This document shows positions 27,481-44,286 of a stretch of DNA of 64,000 nt, in pieces. The translations under genes were made by a program, and so were the position numbers. The stretch's first letter is position 1. Each line of letters opens with the position of its first letter. The notes beneath the pieces are model-generated. The model was not told the origin of the DNA, searched no databases, and was given only the letters and a program-made list of their open reading frames with translations. The stretch is from Portunus trituberculatus (Eukaryota; Arthropoda; Malacostraca; Decapoda; Portunidae). The stretch covers positions 6,310,255 through 6,374,254 of the forward strand of contig NC_059257.1 of NCBI RefSeq assembly GCF_017591435.1. Direction: 5' to 3'.

Positions 27481-28110
27481 AACAAGATAAGAATAAAGAG
27501 GAATCACAAGAAAAGACAAAGAAAACACAAGATGAGAGAGGAAAACAAGACAAGAGAGAGCAGAGATTAAAGTGAGAGATAATAATAAAGGAGACAAGAA
27601 AGGAGAAACACAAGTAAAGAAAGAGCATGGTAAATACTCGTTCCCTCATATTATTCCTATTCAGAGATGCTGCATTTATCATTATTGGTCTTCATTATAT
27701 ACCAGTGCATTCTTCACCCATAACATATTGCTTGTCTTCCTTGTGCTCACTGATACACACACCTCACCTCATCCCAGTACTGTCCTTTTCTCTTTCAACA
27801 TCTTTTTAAAGTTATTCAATTTTTTTTTCTATTGTTCAGCAAAAGAGAGGAACGAACCAAAAGAAAGGGACAGAGAGAGAGACAGATTGTTTTTCATCAA
27901 GCAATAATTATAATTTTGGGATACGGTAGAGTGGTGCACTGAACTCCATTTCCACAACTGAGGGAGTAAGTGGTGTGTGTGTGTGTGTGTGTTGCCTTGT
28001 CAGTAATGCCCATGTGAGATTGTTAGCCTGGTGTAGAGATAGACTAATCATATGTACATTAAAAGAATAACAGAGGTTAAGAGTAAAACAAAATCTGAAA
28101 AAGGGAGAAA
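27481..28110. other. Region between BTB-ZF and YY1 3' ends, nothing recognised
   Basis: A GA/AA-rich stretch to 27620, then unique sequence and a short TG run at 27974-27992. No gene is supported. The genes on either side converge here. Confidence 0.5.
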
Positions 28111-28116
28111 TTTATT
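28111..28116 (-). promoter_or_regulatory. Candidate poly(A) signal of YY1
   Basis: TTTATT on the + strand, which is AATAAA in the sense of the YY1 transcript, about 360 bp beyond the YY1 stop codon. It is the first such hexamer noticed downstream. Confidence 0.5.
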
Positions 28117-28472
28117 TACTGCAGACACTTGTAGTGAACTGAACCAGACAGCAGATTAAGAGAATAAGCTTTTTACATCCCATGACATGTATGGAAAGAC
28201 CTACAAGCTAGTGGGTTCTCTCAGTTAACTGTTAAATATAATCACAGGATCCACCTTCACATACTGACACACGCTCAAACACACACACACACACATACAT
28301 ACACACACACACAAAAATAAACACAGTAAATCCTCAAAAACCAGAGACACAAATATTGCATCTCACAAGCATGCTTAAATTACACCCTACCCAAACCCCT
28401 CCCTCCCTCCCCCCTCCCAGTAAAGATACCATCCTAAACCTGCACCACCTCCTCCTCCTCCTGTGGTAGGGA

Positions 28473-33472
<5,000 letters not shown>

Positions 33473-33660
33473 GGCAGCGGGAAGGAAGGGATACAGTAGG
33501 AGAGAAAGAGAGGGAGAGAGAGAGCGAGAACACACCGCCACCTCCTCCTCTCCCACGGACCCTCTCTCCCTCCCTCTCTCTATCCACTCACACCTCCGTC
33601 GCCACTTGTGTCCCTTTGTTATTTTGTTTTTTTTATGTTATATTTGCTCTATTCTACGAC
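33473..33660 (-). promoter_or_regulatory. YY1 5' UTR and probable TATA-less promoter
   Basis: Sequence upstream of the YY1 ATG is TCTCC/CTC-rich in transcript sense, without a TATA box, then turns T/A-rich beyond about 33610. A GACATGGCAGCGG motif overlaps the start codon. The exact start site cannot be placed. Confidence 0.4.
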
Positions 33661-34424
33661 TTTAAACCTCCTTCAACACCTTTCTAATATATTCATGCGT
33701 ATATCCAGTGTATTTAATGAGTATTTGACAGTTTTGTTTTAAGAGGAGATAATATTATAGATGCTCCTGACTTGGCATCTCAGTCTGCCTCACTCTCTCG
33801 CTGCCACCACCATCATAATATTCATCTTTTTCATTCTTAAATTATAGCATTATACCAACATCTCTCTAGATCAAACCACGCCTATTAAATTCCTATTACT
33901 TTTTCCGTAGTCAAAATTTCCTGCAGTGTGCCATATTGGTAGAAATCAATGTCAACTTAATGCTTTTTAGGTATCGTGGGCTGACTAGCGCATGGCGTCA
34001 CGTTGCTTTATCAAATGTTGCTATCAGAAATATTTTACGTTATTATTTTTCATAGTATTCGTTTTCTTGCATACTCGCAAAGGATGTATGGAGTATTTCA
34101 AAGATTAATGGTAGTGTATGGGTGGTTTTTGAAGATGAGAAGGCTTTGGTTATGTGTATTCCATTGTTGTTGTGTGCACTGGTAGAATAATAATAGAAGT
34201 AAAGCTTTAATAAATCTCTTTCCATCGCGGTTACTATTTACTACTGCTGCTACTATTATGATTGTTCTTGCTGTGTGGATATGGTGCTCCGAAACAGTGG
34301 TGATGGTACATATATCACTTCACTTCAGTAGAGTAATAGGAGTGCTTGAAACTAATTTGAATATCTTGTTATCCTATCCACGGTTACTTCTGCTACTATT
34401 GCAATATTGAAGAGTATGGGCCTT

Positions 34425-34475
<51 letters not shown>

Positions 34476-34814
34476 GCTGCACGAAACAGCACTGCAATTG
34501 ACTTAAATATCAACAGCTCACTATTATACTGTTCTTACTTTTGATTATAAATATTATACTACTATTTCTGCTATGCTAGAAGTTCGTATTATCTTATCTG
34601 CATACAAGAGATAAAAAAAAAAGAGATTGCTTGGAAGTTGTCATGGGAAGACGAACAATTTAAACGCGCTTTTTTTTTTTTGTTCACGCTCTTTAATTTA
34701 AAACAGTGATGCGTCTATAGAACCTCAATATCAATTTTACTTTACTGCACCAGTCTTAGATAATCACTATACAGTTTCAGTATCATACAAGAGAGGAAAA
34801 AAATGATTACTCTC

Positions 34815-34935
34815 TGAAACGCTTTGCGCTCTCGCCACGAATCTTGTCAATGGCCACAGTCTCACAGAGAGGATTTGCCGCGGGTTCTCAAGAGTGCTTC
34901 TCCTGTTAATAGTGCAGAAAGCTTATTGAAATCTC
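34815..34935 (-). repeat. Foldback-family repeat, minus orientation
   Basis: Reads on the complement as the family tail then head: CTCTGAAACGCTTTGCGCTC, GGCCACAG, GGGTTCTCAAGAGTGCTTCT, CCTGTTAATAGTGCAG. Confidence 0.65.
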
Positions 34936-35288
34936 ACTATAACCAAGTTAGAAGATCAAAATTAAAAGCTTTAGTTTGAAATAAGAGGAGGAGGAGTTCT
35001 AAAAGGTTATATGTTGGTAAGGGATATTTCAATTATGTTTGGGTGTAATAGTGTTAAGATTCTTGAGTTACCGCTTAAAAGATATTGGTGTAAGTTATTG
35101 ATGAGACAGGAAATGGTATATATATGTTTATGAAGTAAGACATATACCTGTAGCACTATATGAGGGAAACAAGACAATGTATTCCAGAGTGACTATATTT
35201 ACGTAATGTTTTGAAAAGTTTCGAGATAACATAATCAGGCTAATTAATTCACAGACATGCGTGTTAAGTAAGAAACAAACAAATATAA

Positions 35289-35332
<44 letters not shown>

Positions 35333-36173
35333 CAGGCACCCAGATGAACAAACACGCAACAGTACACAGAAAATTTTATGAAAGAAACAAAAGGAGAAAT
35401 TTAGTTGAGTCAGCCCTGTGAGTCAGTGGAAAAAGAACAATTGGCAACTTCACCACGTGTCAGGAGAGCAAAAGAGAGAAGAGAGAGAGAGAGAGAGATA
35501 GAGAGAAAGAAAAAGAAGGACGGAGAGGAAGAGAGAGAAAGAGAGATAGTCGCTTCTAGGTCAGTGTGGTGTTCACGTCAGTTGCAGTCCTCTCTCTCTC
35601 CCTCTCTCCCTCCCTCGACTCCCAAATAACGCCCTCCCAAAAGAAGCCTAGTATGTGAATCGAGTCCCCATATTCTTAGTGCTGTGGTGAAGTGAGACGT
35701 TACCATACAGAGGCCTTGGAAGAGAGAGAGGGATAGATAGTGGTTGATGTGAAGAAGGAGGAAAAAAAAAGAAGAAAAAAATGATAATGTTTTGGCATTT
35801 ACCTTGAAGTGCGTGGAATTTGAGGTGAATACTGTCTCGGTAAAACTACAAGTAAGTTGATTAATTAGTTTACAGGTGTTCTGAGGTGTTATTGGCTAAG
35901 TAATGCAGCTTTTTCTTATTTTTCAGTGACTTGACTATAGGTAGAGTTATTAATTAACAGGAATTCGCCAGGTGCACCTAAAAATGTCAGTTTTTATTAA
36001 TGTTTTATGTGTTAGTTGTGTGTGTAGGTGTGTTGGTGCATCCAGGTGTTAGCTTAGTGTTAGTACAGGTGAATGAAGACTTGTGTGTGAAGAAATGGAA
36101 GAAAAAATGGAAAGTAGAGATGGAGAGAAGACGAAAGTGGAGGAGGTGGAGGTGGACGGTAGTGAAAGTGTAC

Positions 36174-36263
<90 letters not shown>

Positions 36264-36396
36264 GAAATATTTTAACAACCAACCTGAGAAAAATTCTGTG
36301 GTGTAAGAATAGGAAAATGTGTGTGTGTGTGTGTGTGTGTTTTGTGAGGAAAAGGGGAGGGGGGAGCAAGGAAACAAACGCAATATCCTTTCAGTC

Positions 36397-36443
<47 letters not shown>

Positions 36444-36496
36444 ATATGATATACAAGACTTGAAATGTACCTCTGATATGCTTGTCTCGTAAGTTA

Positions 36497-36534
<38 letters not shown>

Positions 36535-36674
36535 AAGACGTGGTGTCGGAGAGAGAGATAAAGCTTAAGCCAGTCGTGGGTGTGAGTGACAGTGGCAGTG
36601 TTCCCAGTCGCCTTTTGTGTTGGACCAGAGTGTGAGTGTGACTGAGTGTAGAGTGACCGAGTATTGAGAACTCA

Positions 36675-36825
36675 GTGAATAAAAAAGCTGCTTTCTCACC
36701 ACGACTGTTTTCCAAGGCCACAGAGATGATTAGCCGGATTCTTAAGACTGTTCCTCCTGTTGGTAATGTAGAAAACTTGATCTGCCACTAAAACCATAAA
36801 AAAAAAAATCCTTAAAATCCCGGTG
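36675..36825 (-). repeat. Foldback-family repeat, minus orientation
   Basis: Contains CTTTCTCACCACGACTGTTT, CCAAGGCCACAGAGATGATT, AGCCGGATTCTTAAG and TCCTCCTGTTGGTAATG, the reverse complement of the tail seen at 16.2 and 20.6 kb. Confidence 0.7.
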
Positions 36826-37038
36826 TTTCAAAATGGACATTATATTGAAGAAAATCATACAAGGGTTCATAATAAATCCTTCTTAACTATCCTGCCATCA
36901 TGTCCTCGTCTCTCCTACATCCCTTCCATCCTACACACTGCATCCTACACTTTTTTTTTTTCCCGGTGTTTCTTATCCTTTAGAATATTACTTACTTTTC
37001 AGCAGTGTTAAGTAACTGTAAATAGTTCAGACTGGTTA

Positions 37039-37078
<40 letters not shown>

Positions 37079-37174
37079 CCCCTCCCTCACTAAACAACCT
37101 TGAAGTAACGGTGTGTGTGCGCGCGCGCGCGCTGAATTTTATGCCATTAATGTATGTTTGGAAATCTTAATCTA

Positions 37175-37260
<86 letters not shown>

Positions 37261-37352
37261 TTATTCTTACCAAACTACTACTACTACTACTACTATCTAT
37301 CTATCTATCTGTCTATTACAGGAGGAGAGACTAGAGGGGGCGAGTCGGGAGA

Positions 37353-40300
37353 ATGGACGAGGACAGAGTGAGAAGACTGGCGGTGTTAGTGCTTCTGTGT
37401 AGCGTGTTTCTGGTTACCTCATGGATTGAAGACCTCGCCTATACCATGCAGGACACGAGAACTCCCGCTGGAAAGGTTTGTGTGTGTGTAATTCACCTCC
37501 TCCTCCTCCTCGGTCGTCTGCTGGTCACCCAGCCAGTCTTCCCCATTACGGAGCGAGCTCAGAGCTCATAGACCGATCTTCGGGTAGGACTAAGACCACA
37601 ACACACTCCACACACCGGGAAAGTGAGGCCACAACCCCTCGAGTTACATCCCGTACCTATTTACTGCTAGGTGAACAGGGGCTATACACATTATAAGAGG
37701 CTTGCCCATTTGCCTCGCCGCCTCCGGGACTCGAACCCGTACCCTCTCGAGTGTGAGTCGAGCGTGCTAACCACTACACTACGTGGTGTTTCACTGTTTG
37801 ATCTGCTGCAGTCTCTGACGAGACAGCCAGACGTTACCTTACGGAACGAGCTCAAAGCTCATTATTTTCGATCTTCGGATAGGCCTGAGACCAGGCACAC
37901 ACCATACACCGGGACAACAAGGTCACAACTCCTCGATTTACATCCCGTACCTACCTACTCACTGATAGGTGAACAGGGGCTACACGTGAAAGGAGACACA
38001 CCCAAATATCTCCACCCGGCCTGGGAATCGAACCCCGGTCCTCTGGCTTGTGAAGCCAGCGCTCTAACCACTGAGCTACCGGGCCGTGTGTAATTCACTG
38101 TTTGATCTACTGCAGTCTCTGACGAGACAGCCAGACGTTACCCTACGGAACGAGCTCAGAGCTCATTATTTCCGATCTTCGGATAGGCCTGAGACCAGGC
38201 ACACACCACACACCGGGACAACAAGGTCACAACTCCTCGATTTACATCCCGTACCTACTCACTGCTAGGTGCACAGGGGCTACACGTGAAAGGAGACACA
38301 CCCAAATATCTCCACCCGGCCGGTGAATCGAACCCCGGCCCTCTGGCCCGGTAGCTCTGAGCTACCGGGCCGTGTGTGTGTGTGTGTGTGTGTGTGTGTT
38401 TAAAAATCTTCTTGCCTGTTCCCAATACGCACACACTTGCTTTTCTTCAATTCCTCCATATAAACACGTCCTCCTCATCCTCCTCATCCTCCTCCCTATC
38501 ACCATCATCATTTAAATTAAGCCACGTTAAGATAGGTTATCCAGTCAAAAGTTACCTACATGTCACCATGATACCCATGCAGGTTCTTGGTGGTTACACC
38601 CAAGATGAGCTTGGGTGTTGATATGGGCCCTAATATGGGTACCACTATAAATAAATGTAACCTGACGCAGTCAAAGAAAAAAGAAGAAATAAGAGGGAAG
38701 AAACAAGAAAAGAGAATAGAAGAAGAGAAGCAGAAGCATGAAGGAACTTCGAAGAGAAAAAATAGAGAAAAGTAGAAACACATTGTAACATGTACCATGT
38801 AGTTGGATTTTTTGGTAGGGGTTTGAGAGTAACAAATCGAAGGTCTGCTCAAAGGTCTACTCATGACCAGACTCAAACATAACATGTAAACATAGAAATG
38901 AGGGAGTTGGCAGAATAATATGGGGTGGCTGTTGAAAGGAATTCAGTGGAGGCACACATGGTCCTGACCTGTGGAACGCAGGTCACCGCAAGCAAGGGGA
39001 CACTTTGGCTAGTGCCATACCTTACCTCAGATACCAGGATTGTGTGAAATATAGTGCCACGCCTAGGGGGCGTGTCTATGTAGAATGTATTTTTGGGGAT
39101 TGAGTCAAAATATACCTTGCCACGCCTAAAGGGTGTGGTTGGGTAACTTATGTTACTGTGGATTGGGTCGAGATGCATTGCCACGCCCAGAGGGTTGGAA
39201 AATAACATGTGTATTACTGGGGATTGGTTTAAAAAGTACATTGCCACACCTGTAGGGTGCGACTTAGGTGAAATGTGCATTTCTGCTTGGAAAATATGGA
39301 AACTAACAATCTATAGGAGTGTAGTCGCCAGTCGTGGTGCCTCACACTATGATGTGAGGCTGCTGGCGATAGAGGATGCTAAGTAATAAGAGAATAGTTA
39401 ATTATCATAACTTGTAGTATTAAGGACATATGAACATTAGTAAATATATCCGTAAGTAACAGTAGTGAAGATGTACGGAGGTTAACTTAGATGCAGAGAG
39501 GTAGTGAGAGGGTTGTTTATGTGCAAAGACTGATGACGCTGCGCGTAGGGTAGATAAGGACACAGAGGATTGCTGCTGATTCTGCAGAGGATGAAGAAAT
39601 AGGTCGCATGTGGTGTGCCCCAGCTGCCTCTGAAGGAGGCAGATTCTGTCTGGTCGTCAGTGAGAGAGGTGTTGCATTCCGCCCTCTGATTTCTTCATAC
39701 ATCTTATTCTGTCCAACGCCGACCCTGGCCGTGGCATATCGTTCCGTTGTGTTGTGAGTGCTATGAGAACATCGCCGTATCGAGTAAGTGTCGTGTCTGT
39801 ATAATGTATTTCTGGCATCAATATCTTGAGTATTATGAGTAAATCGCCGTGATGCGGATATGTGTGAATTTAGGAGGAAGTCGCAGTAACGCAGATATAT
39901 TACTTACGAGCGGCATATGAGGTTTAATGAGTACCTCGCTGTAAGATCTATATATTTCATTGAGTGTTATATTTGAACTAATTGAGTAGATCTTTGTAAC
40001 GCAAATATATATGATATATTGTCCCGGGGAGAAAACGAAATCTTTGGTGAGCAAATTTACGTGTTTGTTTGTGTTTGAAGTTCGCGGTCATTTTCATGTG
40101 TGGTATTCATAAATTATATACTTGAAGGGTGTTGATTGTCGGAGACGTATTGGATGTGTATGTATTAGTAGTAATGATTTAAGTAAAAGAAGAAAATTTG
40201 ATTGGAGTGTCCATAACCAGTAGCCAGAGAAGTATGCAACATGGTGCAACATTTGTGCAACAGATCGGATCACGACATAAAATTGCCTGCGCCATTAATG

Positions 40301-41588
40301 GGCGGAAGTTGAACAGCGCTTCCTAAATACTCTTCAAGTGTGCCTACAGGCGCTATAGGCCTTAACGTAAAATAGAAAAAAAAAATTATCTAACTTTTTA
40401 TTTGTTGATTTATTTATTTTTCAGATGGCCGGGAGGAAAGTAGCAAGATCAGAGGGGATGGAAGGCGGGAAGGAGAGAAGAGGAGGAAGGAAAGGTGATT
40501 ACAGTACCTCCATACACGAGGAAGAGGAAGGAGAGGAGGAGGAGGAGGAAAGGGAGGAAGAAGCTGATTATATTAAAAAGTTTAAAGCGAAATCACGTAA
40601 GTTTTTATTATCAATTGTCATTATTACTATCATTATCATTTATTTAGTTTATCAGTCTTTAGTTCATCCATTCTTTTATTCATTCCCCACTGTCTCCTCT
40701 CAACCACCATCTATCAACCAACACTCGTCCTTCTTTTGTGTTCCTTCGTGACGTCTTCCACAATTCCCTTTTCCACCAGGTTTGTACGTTCGCACCTCCT
40801 CCTTCCACCTCGATCTGTACTCCTGCTTACCTCGCTTCATCTGTGAGCTCCACGCGCAGGCCCCGGGAGCCGACCTGACGGATTTCGAAAAGGATGTGCT
40901 CAATTTGTTTAGGTGAGTGACTGAGTGAGTGTGTGATGGGGTATACAGGATGTTTGGGTGAGTTTGAGGTTGTTTGGATGCCTTTATTGTTATTTTGGGA
41001 CTGTTTTGAGTAGCGCTAGTGTTTTTACTTTTTAGGTGACTTAACCTCTTCAGTACTGAGAAACATTTTTACCTTGAGATTTGTGTACGATTAGATCATT
41101 TTATTGACATTAGGAAGGGTCTATAGGGGTCAGAAGAGTAATGGCTACAGTCTTCACTATTGTAATCCCCCACATATGTCTCTGAAGCTGTACAAAGTCA
41201 CCAAATAGTAACCAGAATGAAAATGAAAACGCGTCATGGTGCTAAAGGAATTAAATGTAAGGTAAGTAAGGATTTGTTTTGGCTCAGTTTGATGTGAGTT
41301 AGTTTTTTTTATTATTGTTTTTATTTATTTATTTTTTTGAGGAGGGTCGGGGATGACATTAGTGTGTTTGGGTTTTAGTGTTAGTTAGGGATTGTTTTAG
41401 TGACTTTTTGGGTTACTTTAGTGGTAGTTAGGAATTGTTTAGGTGATCTCAGTATGTTAGGGGTTGTTTGGGTGACGTTAAAAGTAAGTTAGGGATTGTT
41501 CCGGTGACTACTGTTGAGAATTGTTTGGGTGATGCTAACTTGGATTAGGAACGTTCTGACCAAATTAAACTACAGGGATATCAAAATT

Positions 41589-41626
<38 letters not shown>

Positions 41627-41661
41627 AGAAGGGGAGAACTAAAACACACAGACACTACAAA

Positions 41662-41728
<67 letters not shown>

Positions 41729-41955
41729 TTTAATGCCCTCTTTCCTAATCGAATATCTGTCTGTTTACAGGAACCACGTGGTGTTGGAAGGGCCCGGCTC
41801 CCCTGCCTACCCCTACCAGGTGGCCGCGCACATGGGTCAGCTTTGGGTAGGGGTGGAGCCTTCCCCATGCCACTCCATGTACCCGTCCTGCCCCCTGTCA
41901 CGTGCCCTACTTATCGATCTGCTGAGGAATGTTAAAACTTCACGTAGGCTATTCT

Positions 41956-41960
<5 letters not shown>
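37353..41960 (+). CDS. Secreted cysteine-containing arthropod protein, four exons
   Basis: Coding exons 37353-37475, 40425-40596, 40780-40912 and 41771-41960, all GT-AG with matching phases, giving 205 aa. Residues 8-24 (LAVLVLLCSVFLVTSWI) form an uncleaved anchor or signal peptide. Exon 2 is basic then very acidic (EEEEGEEEEEEREEE) and may be a flexible spacer. The conserved-looking part is in exons 3-4: LDLYSCLPRFICELHAQ, DLTDFEKDVLNLF, YQVAAHMGQLWVG, then PCHSMYPSCPLS and ALLIDLLRN, with four cysteines. The C-x4-[RF]ICE pattern recalls arthropod DM4/DM12-type secreted proteins, from memory only. Function unknown. Intron 1 contains three SINEs and a possible LTR-like region; intron 3 holds a MITE. 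I am confident of the exon chain and unsure of the family. Confidence 0.8.
37480..37788 (-). mobile_element. tRNA-derived SINE, copy 1
   Basis: On the minus strand the element has a tRNA-like head (B box GGGTTCGAGTCCCG, anticodon arm CTCGA/TCGAG with loop CTCACAC, so CAC as in tRNA-Val). A body shared with the next copies follows (AGGCCTAxxCGAAGATCGG, GAGCTCTGAGCTCGTTCCGT). Its 3' end starts within a few bases of the donor at 37475/37476. Diverged from the next two copies. Confidence 0.7.
37789..38085 (-). mobile_element. tRNA-derived SINE, copy 2
   Basis: Complete copy. The minus-strand head begins GGCCCGGTAGCTCAGTGGTT with A box, anticodon stem CTGGC/GCCAG and loop TTCACAA (CAC), and B box GGGTTCGATTCCC. 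The body and 3' end run CTGCAGCAGATCAAACAGTG. It is joined head-to-tail with copy 3. Confidence 0.8.
38086..38371 (-). mobile_element. tRNA-derived SINE, copy 3, damaged head
   Basis: The body is nearly identical to copy 2, but the tRNA-like part is rearranged. The anticodon arm is lost and CCCGGTAGCTC meets GAGCTACCGGG, making an 11-bp palindrome at about 38347-38370. It abuts a TG run. Confidence 0.75.
38372..38900. other. Intron 1 unique sequence with TCC/TCA repeats
   Basis: A TG run at 38371-38399, then TCC/TCA-rich DNA at 38467-38512 and an AAGAAGAGA-rich stretch at 38670-38775. No exon is recognised. Confidence 0.5.
38901..39375. repeat. ~72-bp tandem repeat ending in a strong hairpin
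   Basis: Four units from about 39040 to 39270, each with TTGCCACGCC or similar, GGG(C/T)GTG and GGGGATTG(G/A)GT. A hairpin follows: CGCCAG at 39326-39331 pairs with CTGGCG at 39363-39368, and GCCTCACA at 39339-39346 pairs with TGTGAGGC at 39353-39360, with loop CTATGA. The repeats' own CCACGCC/GGCGTG pairs could also fold. Confidence 0.65.
39376..40424. other. Possible LTR-like or retroelement-derived segment in intron 1
   Basis: Between 39500 and 40020 the sequence is more GC-balanced than its surroundings. It holds about five degenerate 55-bp units (GAGTAAATCGCCGTGATGCG, GATATGTG and relatives). No gag/pol frame, primer-binding site or matching second LTR is visible, so a solo LTR is only a suggestion. 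A triple TGCAACAnnnTGCAACA motif lies at about 40226-40262. Confidence 0.3.
41041..41254. mobile_element. TTAA-flanked MITE, copy 2
   Basis: Starts TTAACCTCTTCAGTACTG and ends GTGCTAAAGGAATTAA. The interior is shared with the copies at 29826 and 45223. Lies in intron 3 of the secreted-protein gene. Confidence 0.75.
41255..41770. repeat. GTTAGGGATTGTTTGGGTGA short repeats, then GA and CA microsatellites
   Basis: From 41375 to 41540, variants of TTAG(G/A)(G/A)ATTGTTT(G/T)GGTGA recur five times at about 40-bp spacing. GA at 41590-41622 and CA at 41666-41727 precede the exon 4 acceptor. Confidence 0.65.
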
Positions 41961-42010
<50 letters not shown>

Positions 42011-42165
42011 CAACATTCCAAGGCAGTTTTTATATAAGTAATATTGAAAAAGAAACAATAACATGATGCAGATGTGAAACTAAAATAATAACAGATAAAT
42101 GATGATAATGATAATTGATGTGCCTTATGACCGTCTTTGGAATAAGAATAATAATAATAATAATG

Positions 42166-42220
<55 letters not shown>

Positions 42221-42587
42221 CAATACAATGCTCAATATTTGCTAACTTTAAACTCAATATTCTGTATTCTGGAATTTACATTTTTATTTACTTATATTTA
42301 ACAGTGAGGTATTATCTGTAAACGTGTTCTTGTATTCCATAACGAGTGTTCCTGCTTGTCAATACACATAATACAGCTTGGCTTCCTGTTTACAAGTGAG
42401 TGATAACAAGCCTTCCTCTACAAGCAAGTAAACAATCTCAACTGCCAATTAACATGTCCAGTCATTCCGGCAAAATACGCACGGTTAGATAACACACAAT
42501 TCTCAACGCTTAGCTCGTGTCTGTGTGTGTGTGTATATATATGATGTTAATAGTTATAATATGGGTAGAATACTGTTATGGACTTGT

Positions 42588-42646
<59 letters not shown>

Positions 42647-42719
42647 CAACGACCGTCTGACGTAGTATATATTTTTCTATACAAAATATTTTAATGTTTC
42701 GTGTAACATGACAATGAAC

Positions 42720-42766
<47 letters not shown>

Positions 42767-42932
42767 GTTGTTTTGAAAGACATGACCAAATGATAATAAA
42801 ATGAACAATAATTACAGCTATTTTTATTAAACAATGATTATTAATAGAAATTACGAGGAACCTCCATTCTTTTCATTATCAGACCATTACTACTACTACT
42901 ACTACTGCTACTGCTACTACTACTACTACTAT

Positions 42933-43000
<68 letters not shown>

Positions 43001-43354
43001 GTTCGGTACATCATTCAACTCGCTTCACCTTTAATTATCTCACCTGCAACCATATCACCTGTTACCTTACCCTACCATTCCTCACCTCCTTCTCACCCTC
43101 ACCCTCTCCTCACCACCCGTAGATAAAGATATATCACAAGCACATATAGTAACAGCATAACGTAACACAAAGTACCTAAAGACTGTCCTCACTGATTCGA
43201 ATCCTCCCTTGTGAACTCTTCCCTCTCCAGATTCGGCCCTCAGTTGCTGTGGACGGGAGGAGGAGAAGGGTGTGTGTGTCTGTTGTGGCTCCGCTGTTAT
43301 TTTGTGCTTTTTCTACGAGAGCTGGAGGACTGAGAGAGGTACGGTATGTGCAGG
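41961..43354. repeat. Intergenic microsatellites after the secreted-protein gene
   Basis: GA at 41961-42008, starting directly after the TGA stop; ATA at 42146-42217; TG at 42591-42645; GA at 42722-42763; ACT then TC at 42888-42997. No further gene recognised. Confidence 0.7.
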
Positions 43355-43475
43355 TTAGCAAAGGAAAGGTCAGAAATATAGTGGGAAGAATATTAAAATG
43401 ACAAAAATAAGGGTTAGTGTCTAGTTAACAAAAGGAAGGTTGAAAATAGTAATAGAAGATGAGAAAATGGGAAAT
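43355..43475 (-). repeat. Isolated unit related to the Dlish intron 7 array
   Basis: Contains GGTTAGCAAAGGAAAGGTCAG, ATAGTGG(G)AAGA, GGGTTAGTGTCTAGTTAACA and AAAGGAAGGTTG, matching the repeat unit at 51.03-51.62 kb. So that unit is not confined to Dlish. Confidence 0.6.
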
Positions 43476-43746
43476 TGGGTGCCAGAGAGAGAGAGAGAGA
43501 GAGTTGCCAGTTTACAGTATCATGCGTCATTTTCGTCTTTTTTTCGATTTCGGCACCAGCTCAACTAAAATTCCACGAAATATTAGTAGATTTTTTGTTG
43601 CATATGAAAGTTAGAGATTTTTTAGGTTTTCTTGTTTTATATATGTATACAGTGTTAATTGCTTTATTGATGTGCACATGTAAGTATTTATTTGTTGGTT
43701 TATATGAAAAAAAGATAGTGAAAGTTCTGTTATCGTATGGAAAAAG

Positions 43747-43781
<35 letters not shown>

Positions 43782-43938
43782 TACTAACACGACTTTCTCT
43801 CATATTCTTTTTCGATCCCGTTAACAAATATTCTGTATGTATATATATTCATGGACAAAAGTAGGAGGGCGAATTTCAAACAGCAATATATTACGGGTAT
43901 ACAGTTTTATTTACCTAACACTTGTCTACACTAGCCCT

Positions 43939-43975
<37 letters not shown>

Positions 43976-44025
43976 TGATATTCATTATCTTTACTATAAA
44001 TATATGTTCTCTCACCAGGAGGATA

Positions 44026-44108
<83 letters not shown>

Positions 44109-44221
44109 TGGATACACTCATAATTATAATCTTCCAGGGGACTAGATTCTACAATATCTATAAACCGTCTTCACACACTCGCTGATTGTTACTTCCCAGA
44201 TATTCATGTTGTACCTTTGAA

Positions 44222-44286
<65 letters not shown>

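Larger units (their letters stand above)
33661..37320. other. Divergent intergenic region between YY1 and the secreted-protein gene
   Basis: Holds ACT at 34427-34475, CA at about 35290-35331, GA-rich DNA at 35470-35560, TC/CA at 36179-36260, TG at 36319-36341, 36400-36442 and 36499-36532, TG at 37041-37074, CG at 37122-37132, and TA then CA at 37169-37260. Two minus-oriented foldback repeats are listed separately. Upstream noncoding exons of the gene at 37353 may lie here but cannot be proved; a CTATTACAG acceptor ends at 37321. Confidence 0.6.

Noticed and set aside
33473..33556. Upstream in-frame ATG extending YY1 by 28 residues
   Set aside because: The extension is low-complexity serine/leucine from CT-rich UTR; the internal ATG leads directly into the acidic N-terminus typical of YY1.
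37788..38085. Possible functional tRNA-Val(CAC) gene on the minus strand
   Set aside because: The cloverleaf-like part continues into a SINE body present in four copies, so it is a SINE head.
37671..38268. Open frames of 140 and 60 codons
   Set aside because: They lie within tRNA-derived SINEs, which do not code for protein.
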